A stretch of DNA of 64,000 nucleotides from Roseomonas sp. AR75 (GTDB taxonomy: Bacteria > Pseudomonadota > Alphaproteobacteria > Acetobacterales > Acetobacteraceae), in the NCBI RefSeq assembly GCF_005222815.1, contig NZ_STGB01000005.1, positions 62,001-126,000 of the forward strand. The letters run 5' to 3'. Of the stretch, positions 58,138-64,000 are shown one piece after another; position 1 is the first letter of the stretch, and each line of letters opens with the position of its first letter. The position numbers and the translations under genes were made by a program. The notes under the pieces are model-generated. The model did no database searches. It was given only the letters and a program-made list of their open reading frames with translations, and was not told the DNA's origin.

Positions 58138-59387
58138 GCCGGCTGCTGTTCCGTGGCGCGACGCTGCTGCCGGGCGGCGAAGACTGGCAGCCGCGCAGGG
58201 CCGACATCCTGCTGGAGAAGGGGCATGTCGCGCGGCTGGATGCCGCCGAGGCGCCTGCCGATGCGGAGGTGATCGACGCCTCTCGCCTGCTGCTGCTGCC
58301 GGCCTTCGACAATGCGCATACCCACTCGCCGGAAGCGCTGGCGCGCGGCCGTGCGCCGATGGAGCGGCTCGATGGCTGGCTCGGCGTGCAGTACGCGGCG
58401 GGCGAGGACACGCTGCCCGAAGCCGAGATCCGCCGGGCGATCCTGCTCTGCGCCGCCGAGGCGATCCGCGGTGGCGCCGTGCGCGTGACCGACCACTTCC
58501 GGCAGTCGCCGCAGACGCGCGACACGGTGGCCGTCGCCGCTGCCGCCTGGGGCGAGAGCGGCATGCGCGCCAGGCTCGCGGTGATGCTGCGGGACCTGCC
58601 CTCGCCTTCGGGCACGCCGACGATGGATGCAGCGGCGTGCCTTGCACTTGCCGAAGCGGTTCTCCGCGATCCGCCCCGCGGCGCGACGCTGGGGATCGGC
58701 CCCTCCGCGCCGCAGCGCTGCTCGGATGCGCTGCTGGGCGGGCTTGCGGCGCTGGCGCATCGTCATGGCAGCTTCGTGCACCTGCATGTGTGCGAGACCG
58801 CCATGGATCGCGTGCGCTGCCTGGAGCGCTATGGCCGGCCGGCGGTGATGCAGCTCGAGGCGCTCAACATGGCGGGACCTGATGTCGAGTACGCGCATTG
58901 CGTGCATCTCGACGACGACGAGCTCGACCGGATGGCTGAATCCGGCACCACGCTCGTGCACAACCCGCTGGCCAATCTCCGCCTTGGCAGCGGCATCGCG
59001 CCGGTCGCGCGCGCGCTGGCGCGCGGGGTGCGCGTGGCGATCGGAACCGACGGCGCGGGCAGCAACGACACGCAGGACATGCTGGAAGCGGCGAAGCTGG
59101 CACTGCTGCTGCCGCGCGCGGGACGGCCGGATGCGGAATGGCCCACGCCGGAGCAGGTGCTGCGCATGGCGACCCGCGGTGCCGTGCTGGCGCCTGGCGC
59201 GGTCGCGGATCTCATCGCCTTCGATCTTTCGGCGCCGGCCTTCGTGCGCGCGGCGCCGGAAGAGCTTGCCGCGCGGCTGCTGCTGGCGGCGCGGCCGCGC
59301 GACCTGCGGCACGTGGTCGGCGCCGGCGCCTTCCTGCTGCGGGACGGCACGCTGACCTCGCCGGCACTGCGCGCGGTGGCGCCATGA
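58134..59387 (+). CDS. ATZ/TRZ-type amidohydrolase, module 2
   Basis: 417 residues, interrupting the ABC transporter genes. Metal ligands: HxH in FDNAHTHSPEAL, His in FVHLHVCETAMD, His in EYAHCVHLDDDELD and Asp in AIGTDGAGSNDT. Similar in type to the module 1 enzyme (52918-54384) but about 70 residues shorter and clearly divergent. Its place between permease and ATPase genes, with four-base overlaps on both sides, ties the hydrolysed substrate to the imported one. Confidence 0.88.
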   Translation: MSRLLFRGATLLPGGEDWQPRRADILLEKGHVARLDAAEAPADAEVIDASRLLLLPAFDNAHTHSPEALARGRAPMERLDGWLGVQYAAGEDTLPEAEIRRAILLCAAEAIRGGAVRVTDHFRQSPQTRDTVAVAAAAWGESGMRARLAVMLRDLPSPSGTPTMDAAACLALAEAVLRDPPRGATLGIGPSAPQRCSDALLGGLAALAHRHGSFVHLHVCETAMDRVRCLERYGRPAVMQLEALNMAGPDVEYAHCVHLDDDELDRMAESGTTLVHNPLANLRLGSGIAPVARALARGVRVAIGTDGAGSNDTQDMLEAAKLALLLPRAGRPDAEWPTPEQVLRMATRGAVLAPGAVADLIAFDLSAPAFVRAAPEELAARLLLAARPRDLRHVVGAGAFLLRDGTLTSPALRAVAP

Positions 59388-60166
59388 AGCCCGTGATCGT
59401 GCGCAACCTGCACAAATCGTATGGCTCCACGCCGGTGCTGCGCGGCGTGGATATGGAGGTGGCGCGCGGCGAGGTGGTGTGCGTGATCGGTCCCTCCGGC
59501 AGCGGCAAGTCCACGCTGCTGCAATGCCTGAACGGGCTGGAGCCCTTCGAGCATGGCGAGGTGATCGTCGCGGGCCAGCATGTCGGCTGGGGGCCGGAAC
59601 GCGGCGGCGCCAGGCGGCGCGTGCCGGAGCGCGAGATGACGCTGGCGCGGCGGCGCATCGGCATCGTCTTCCAGCAGTTCAACCTGTTCCCGCACATGAC
59701 CGCGCTGGGCAATGTGACGGAGGCGCCGGTGCAGGTGCTGCGGCAGCAGCGCGAGGCGGCGGAGGCAGGGGGCCGCGAACTTCTGGCCCGCGTCGGTCTC
59801 GCGCACAAGGTGGATGCCTATCCGGCCGACCTCTCCGGCGGGCAGCAGCAGCGCGTCGCCATCGCGCGTGCGCTCGCGATGAACCCGGAGGTGATGCTGT
59901 TCGACGAGGTGACCTCCGCCCTCGACCCCGAGCTGGTGGGCGAGGTGCTGGCGGTGATGCGCCGCCTGGCGGAAGACGGCATGACGATGCTCGTCGTCAC
60001 GCATGAGATGGGCTTCGCGCGCGAGGCGGCCGACCGCGTGATCTTCATGGATGGCGGCGTGATCGTGGAGCAGGGCCCGCCCGAGGAGGTGCTGGGCCGT
60101 CCGCGCGAGGAACGCACGCGCAGCTTCCTGGGCCGCGTGCTGCGGCCCGAAACCGTCACCGCATGA
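59384..60166 (+). CDS. Polar amino acid-type ABC transporter ATP-binding protein
   Basis: 260 residues. Walker A GPSGSGKSTLL, Q-loop VFQQFNLFPHMTALGNV, signature LSGGQQQRVAIARAL, Walker B VMLFDEVTSALDPEL and switch His in VVTHEMGFAREAADRV. Closest in type to HisP/GlnQ. Energises the permease at 57484-58137. An insertion GWGPERGGARRRVPEREM in the N-terminal half is a little longer than usual. ATGA overlaps at both ends of the gene. Confidence 0.95.
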   Translation: MKPVIVRNLHKSYGSTPVLRGVDMEVARGEVVCVIGPSGSGKSTLLQCLNGLEPFEHGEVIVAGQHVGWGPERGGARRRVPEREMTLARRRIGIVFQQFNLFPHMTALGNVTEAPVQVLRQQREAAEAGGRELLARVGLAHKVDAYPADLSGGQQQRVAIARALAMNPEVMLFDEVTSALDPELVGEVLAVMRRLAEDGMTMLVVTHEMGFAREAADRVIFMDGGVIVEQGPPEEVLGRPREERTRSFLGRVLRPETVTA

Positions 60167-60180
60167 GCAGGAGACAAACG

Positions 60181-60954
60181 ATGCTGACACGTCGCGCCAC
60201 GCTGACCGCCGCCGCGCTGCTTGCCGCCACCGCGGTGCATGCGCAAGCCACCGATGCCCTGGCCAAGGCGCGCGCCGCGGGCGTCCTGGTGGTGGGCAAT
60301 GGAGGTGCCTTCCCGCCCTTCGAGTTCATCGAGAATGGTCAGCTCGTCGGCTTCGACCGGGACCTCGGCGAGGAGATGGGCAAGCGCATGGGGCTGCGCA
60401 TCCAGTGGCAGGTGATCGCCTTCAACGGGCTGATCGCCGCGCTGACATCGGGCCGCGTGGATTGCCTGATCACCGCCATGGCCTGGACCCAGGATCGCGC
60501 GGACCGCATCGCGTTCTCCACGCCCTACTACAAGACGGGCATCGCGGCGGCGTATCGGCCGGGCCTGGCGCTGGACAAGCCGGAAGACCTCGCGGGGCGC
60601 GTGGTGGGCGTGCAGGTCGGCACCTCCGGCGAGCGCTTCGTCCGCGACCTGCCGGCCGCGCAGGCGCCGAAGGAAATCCGTACCTACAACGAGTTTCCGC
60701 TGGCGCTGCAGGATCTGGTGGTGGGGCGGACGGAAGCGGTGGTGAACACCCAGCCCGTGCTGCGCTGGAACGTGGCGCGCAATGCGCGCGTGCGGCTGGG
60801 TGTCTCGCCGGTGTGGGATGCGCGCGACATCGGCATCAACACGCGCAAGACGGACACGGCGCTGATGGCGGAGATCAACCGGCAGATCGCGGCGATGCAG
60901 GCGGACGGCTTCCTGCAGTCGCTGGACACGAAGTGGTTCGCGCAGGCGGGGTGA
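60181..60954 (+). CDS. Family 3 extracellular solute-binding protein
   Basis: 257 residues from ATG 60181, which has AGGAG ten bases upstream; ATG 60163, overlapping the ATPase stop, would add six residues. Signal peptide TRRATLTAAALLAATAVHAQ. Family motifs GNGGAFPPFEFIENGQLVGFD, RVDCLITAMAWTQDRADRIAF and VVGVQVGTSGERFVRDLP. It binds amino-acid-sized polar ligands and completes the module 2 importer. Last gene of the plus-strand array. Confidence 0.93.
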   Translation: MLTRRATLTAAALLAATAVHAQATDALAKARAAGVLVVGNGGAFPPFEFIENGQLVGFDRDLGEEMGKRMGLRIQWQVIAFNGLIAALTSGRVDCLITAMAWTQDRADRIAFSTPYYKTGIAAAYRPGLALDKPEDLAGRVVGVQVGTSGERFVRDLPAAQAPKEIRTYNEFPLALQDLVVGRTEAVVNTQPVLRWNVARNARVRLGVSPVWDARDIGINTRKTDTALMAEINRQIAAMQADGFLQSLDTKWFAQAG

Positions 60955-60956
60955 AG

Positions 60957-60995
60957 CCCCCACCCCAACGCTCCCCCGCTACGCGGGAGAGGGAG
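60957..60995. repeat. C-rich intergenic hairpin element, copy D
   Basis: CCCCCACCCCAACGCT then CCCCCGCTACGCGGGAGAGGG, with CCCGC/GCGGG stem. Same unit as at 3465, 5117 and 7685. It occupies the 59-base gap between the convergent solute-binding-protein and HyuA genes. Confidence 0.75.
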
Positions 60996-61013
60996 CACGT
61001 TGCGCAAGCGTGA

Positions 61014-63050
61014 CTACGGGCGCGTCAACAGCAGCACGCCGGACTCATGCATGCGGGCGTGCCAGCCGGGCGGGACCAGCGTCGTCGCGTCGAACTGCAT
61101 CACGATGGCCGGACCTTCGAAGCCATCCCCGGCGCCGAGCGTCTCTCGATCATACAACGGCGCGTCGCGGCTGCCGTCGCGCAGATGCAGCACGTGGCGG
61201 CCGACCGGCGCGGCGCCGGTCCCGGGTGCAAGCCGCATGGCCGGCGCGGCGGGCAGCCGGCCGCGGGCTTCCAGCCGCAGCGTAACCAGCTCCGGCGTGC
61301 CTTCGGGCAGGTCGAAGCCATACAGGCCGCGATGCGCGGCGGCGAAATCGGCCTCGGCCGTCGTGATGGCGCCGCGCCATGGCACGGCGAGCTCGGACCC
61401 CTGGCCGGCATAGCGCATCAGCACGACGGGACTCAGCACGCGCGCGGCGTCCGGCACCGCTTCCTCGGCGAACCAGGCACGCGCCTGTTCCTGCAGTTCT
61501 GCGAAAGCCGCTGCGATGGCGGCGTCACCGGTGGCCTGGCCGCGCGGCAGGCTGCGGGTGAATTCCGTGCCGAGATCGGCGGCGAGCAGGCCCTGCGCGC
61601 AGAGCACGCCGGGATGACGCGGCACGACGACGGTGCGGATGCCGAGCAGATCGGCCAGCGAGGCGCCATGCAGCGGGCCGGCGCCACCGAAGGCGACGAG
61701 CGCGAAATCGCGCGGATCATGCCCGCGCTCCACCGAGACCACGCGCATCGCGCCGACCATCGCGTGGTCGAGGATGGTCAGCATGCCGCGTGCCGCATCG
61801 TGCACGGACATGCCCAGCGGCTCCGCAACATGGGTGCGCATAGCGGCGTCCGCGCGCGCGGCGTCCAGGACCATGCGTCCGCCCAGCAGGCGGGGCGGCA
61901 GGTGGCCGAGCACGACATGCGCATCCGTCGTCGTCGGGCGCTCGCCGCCGCGGCCGTAGCAGGCGGGCCCGGGGTCGGCGCCGGCGCTCTGCGGGCCGAC
62001 GGTCAGCGCGCCATCGGCAACGCGCGCGAGCGATCCGCCGCCGGCGCCGATCGTCACCATGTCCAGCATCGGCAGCGGCAGCGGCCAGCCGCCGACATGG
62101 CCATGCTGCGTCAGCCCGATGCGGCCGCCCTTGATCAGTGAGATGTCGGCGGAGGTGCCGCCGATATCCACGGTGATGACATCCGCGATGCCCGTCGCCG
62201 CCGCTTCCGCGCGCGCGCCGACCACGCCGGCCGCGGGGCCGGACAGCGCCGTGGTCGCGGGCGCGCGGCGGATCACCCGCGCGCCGGCGACGCCGCCATT
62301 AGATTGCATCAGCAGCAGCGGCGCGGCGATGCCGGCTTCCTCCAGCCGCCGCTCGATACGCCCGACATAGGTCGAGACGGCGGGCATCACCTGCGCGTTC
62401 AGCACGACCGCGAGGCTCCGCTCGTATTCGCGGATGACCGGCAATACTTCGGTGGAGGCGGAGACCGCGACCTCAGGCGGCAGTTCCGCGCGCAGGATGG
62501 CAGCCACGCGACGTTCGTGGTCGGGATTGGCGTAGGCGTGCAGCAGGCAGACGGCGACGGCCTGCACGCCCATGGCGCGGCAGCGTGCGGCGGCGCGGCG
62601 CACGGCCTCCTCGTCCAGCGGCTGCAATTCGCTGCCATCGGCGGCGATGCGGCCAGGCACTTCCAGGATGCGGGAGGGCGGAACGGGGCGCTTGGGCTTC
62701 ACCCAGGCGAAGAGGTTCGCGGCGCGCGGGATGTCCTGCCGGCCGATCTCCATCACGTGCCGAAAGCCCTCGGTGGTGATGAGCGCGGCGGGTGCGGCCT
62801 TGCCTTCCAGGATCATGTTCGTCGCGACCGTCGTGCCGTGCAGCACGCGGCCGATCTCCGCCGCATCGCGCTGCGCCGCTTCCACCGCCAGGCGCAGGCC
62901 GGTGAGGAAGGCTTCCGAGGGATCGCGCGGCGTGCTCGGCGTCTTCGCGGTCCAGGACTGCCCGCTGGCGAGGTCCTGCAGCGCGATGTCGGTGAAGGTG
63001 CCGCCGATGTCGATGGCGACGACGAGGTCGCGCGGCCTATTCGAGGACAT
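61014..63050 (-). CDS. Hydantoinase/oxoprolinase subunit A (HyuA type)
   Basis: 678 residues. ATP-binding phosphate motif AIDIGGTFTDIAL, GTTVATNMILEGK, ITTEGFRHVMEIGRQDIPR, second ADIVTVDIGGTSADIS-like site (VITVDIGGTSADISLI) and GADPGPACYGRGGERPTTTD are typical of ATP-dependent N-methylhydantoinase/5-oxoprolinase A subunits. These open five-membered lactam or hydantoin rings, or carboxylate small ketones, at the cost of ATP. It overlaps the B-subunit gene by 14 bases and runs toward the module 2 genes. Ring-opening chemistry fits the array, but hydantoinase-like pairs are common and varied. Confidence 0.92.
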   Translation of the reverse strand: MSSNRPRDLVVAIDIGGTFTDIALQDLASGQSWTAKTPSTPRDPSEAFLTGLRLAVEAAQRDAAEIGRVLHGTTVATNMILEGKAAPAALITTEGFRHVMEIGRQDIPRAANLFAWVKPKRPVPPSRILEVPGRIAADGSELQPLDEEAVRRAAARCRAMGVQAVAVCLLHAYANPDHERRVAAILRAELPPEVAVSASTEVLPVIREYERSLAVVLNAQVMPAVSTYVGRIERRLEEAGIAAPLLLMQSNGGVAGARVIRRAPATTALSGPAAGVVGARAEAAATGIADVITVDIGGTSADISLIKGGRIGLTQHGHVGGWPLPLPMLDMVTIGAGGGSLARVADGALTVGPQSAGADPGPACYGRGGERPTTTDAHVVLGHLPPRLLGGRMVLDAARADAAMRTHVAEPLGMSVHDAARGMLTILDHAMVGAMRVVSVERGHDPRDFALVAFGGAGPLHGASLADLLGIRTVVVPRHPGVLCAQGLLAADLGTEFTRSLPRGQATGDAAIAAAFAELQEQARAWFAEEAVPDAARVLSPVVLMRYAGQGSELAVPWRGAITTAEADFAAAHRGLYGFDLPEGTPELVTLRLEARGRLPAAPAMRLAPGTGAAPVGRHVLHLRDGSRDAPLYDRETLGAGDGFEGPAIVMQFDATTLVPPGWHARMHESGVLLLTRP

Positions 63051-64000
63051 CGGCGTAGCTCACCCGGTGGAACGCCTTCGCTGCCGGCCGGTCCTGCCGG
63101 CGCGCTGCGGTCGCGGCCTCGTCCAGCACGCCCTTGCGGATCACCACGCCGTAGTCGTGCAGCGCGGCTTCCGCGCTGACGAAGCCGCCCTCGACATCCT
63201 CCAGCACCTGCTGCGCCGGACGGTCGAACGGATGGCCGTGGCCGCCGCCGCCGCCGGTCTCGATCAGCAGGATGTCGCCGCGCACCAGGCGGTTGCCGTC
63301 CGAGAGCGGCGCCAGCACGCGCTCGCGCGGTGTGCCGGGATTCACCACGGCACGGCCGGGCCGGCCGGACTGCCCGCCGGCGACGCCCCAGGGCGGGCAT
63401 TGCACGCCGTCGATGCGCACGGCGAGCACGGCTTCCTCGGCCAGGATCTCGTAGTGGCGGACGATGCCGCAGCCGCCGCGGTGGCGGCCGGGACCGCCGC
63501 TGTCCTCATGCACGCCATAGCGCAGCAGCCGCGCAGGGTATTCGGCTTCGAGGAACTCGACGGGATAGTTCTCCTGCGCGACGAAATAGACGGCGTCGGT
63601 GCCGTCCGCGAACGGGCGCGCGCCATAGCCCACGCCGATGCCGTCGCTCATCAGGAAGGGCTTTCCGCCGGCCAGGCCGCGCAGCAGCAGGATGACATAG
63701 GCGGCATGCGCGGCCGGCGCGGGACCGCCCGCGGCGGCAACCAGGCCGTTCAGCGCGGCGAGCATGCGCATCATCGTCAGGCCGCGCATGCCGAGCGCCG
63801 CCGGCCAGCGCGGCTGCAGCAGCGATCCCTCGCGCAGCTTCACCTCGTCGATCGCGCGCGGGCCGCCGGCATTGGTCACCTGCGTGGGATCGCCGCCCAG
63901 CAGGAACAGGCCGAGCGCCATGCCCGGCACATCCGGGTTCATCAGGTAGTTCACCGGGCCGGGCGACTGGTCGTCCGTCGCCTCGGCGTCGAAGACGAAG
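63037..64000 (-). CDS. Hydantoinase/oxoprolinase subunit B (HyuB type, 5' end outside window)
   Basis: The last 320 codons of the B subunit; the frame runs off the window end. Visible motifs are NYLMNPDVPGMALGLFLLGG, RWPAALGMRGLTMMRMLAAL, YGVHEDSGGPGRHRGGCGIV and the Gly/His stretch IETGGGGGHGHPFDRPAQQV near the C terminus. With HyuA (61014-63050) it forms the ATP-dependent ring-opening enzyme; stop of B and start of A overlap by 14 bases. Confidence 0.92.
   Translation of the reverse strand, partial: FVFDAEATDDQSPGPVNYLMNPDVPGMALGLFLLGGDPTQVTNAGGPRAIDEVKLREGSLLQPRWPAALGMRGLTMMRMLAALNGLVAAAGGPAPAAHAAYVILLLRGLAGGKPFLMSDGIGVGYGARPFADGTDAVYFVAQENYPVEFLEAEYPARLLRYGVHEDSGGPGRHRGGCGIVRHYEILAEEAVLAVRIDGVQCPPWGVAGGQSGRPGRAVVNPGTPRERVLAPLSDGNRLVRGDILLIETGGGGGHGHPFDRPAQQVLEDVEGGFVSAEAALHDYGVVIRKGVLDEAATAARRQDRPAAKAFHRVSYADVLE

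Noticed and set aside
1..64000. tRNA, rRNA, CRISPR, insertion sequences, prophage
   Set aside because: No cloverleaf-type sequence, repeat-spacer array, transposase, integrase or phage protein was seen on either strand.

Overview
The window is about 70% GC chromosomal DNA from an alphaproteobacterium, most likely a Roseomonas-like member of the Acetobacteraceae. The reasons are the yidC-engB-(DUF72)-argB order, the tkt-gap-pgk block, the abundance of periplasmic solute-binding proteins (TctC, TRAP, NMT1 and family 3), and the very GC-rich codon use. The genus is inference. No rRNA, tRNA, CRISPR array, insertion sequence or phage gene was seen.

Layout. 1-5.1 kb: 3' part of yidC, engB, a DUF72 gene, argB and a small secreted protein. 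5.2-8.5 kb (minus): DUF3293, RlmI-type rRNA methyltransferase, EamA exporter, class II aldolase. 8.6-10.4 kb: AhpD-like protein and an M20 amidohydrolase, translationally coupled. 10.4-14.1 kb (minus): P-type cation ATPase, VIT1/CCC1 carrier and the scar of a VapBC toxin-antitoxin pair. 14.2-19.1 kb: tkt, gap and pgk, with an antisense DUF6636 gene between gap and pgk. 19.1-24.1 kb (minus): RMD1/YagE-like protein and a tripartite tricarboxylate transport operon (TctC, Asp/Glu-racemase-fold protein, TctA fused to a TctB-like tail). 24.2-28.4 kb: orphan TRAP binding protein paired with a PAS-GGDEF-EAL protein. 28.4-33.4 kb: small proteins, an acetyltransferase and a four-gene glycan-type locus ending in a GT4 glycosyltransferase. 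33.4-41.2 kb: a complete-looking CoA-dependent aerobic 2-aminobenzoate (anthranilate) pathway divided by a MarR-type operator region. 41.2-44.5 kb: DegP/DegS-like lipoprotein protease, a tiny membrane protein, icd and a secreted protein.

44.8-64 kb is the most unusual part. It is a long, tightly overlapped plus-strand catabolic array made of two parallel modules. Each module has solute uptake, a flavin monooxygenase paralog, a PuuE/allantoinase-like deacetylase-fold enzyme and an ATZ/TRZ amidohydrolase. Module 1 adds an HpaB-type monooxygenase, an amidase, a Pht5-like protein and a protein with the DUF5591 motifs of archaeosine synthase. Module 2 adds an AllA-like ureidoglycolate lyase and a polar-amino-acid-type ABC transporter. 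A hydantoinase HyuAB pair runs convergently at the end. A good sigma-54-type promoter precedes module 2 and a weaker candidate precedes module 1. The set looks like a nitrogen-scavenging pathway for an N-heterocycle (purine, deazapurine or similar); its substrate cannot be read from the sequence.

Several intergenic regions carry structured repeats: four copies of a C-rich hairpin element, and a palindrome-chain element present twice with a compensatory stem change.
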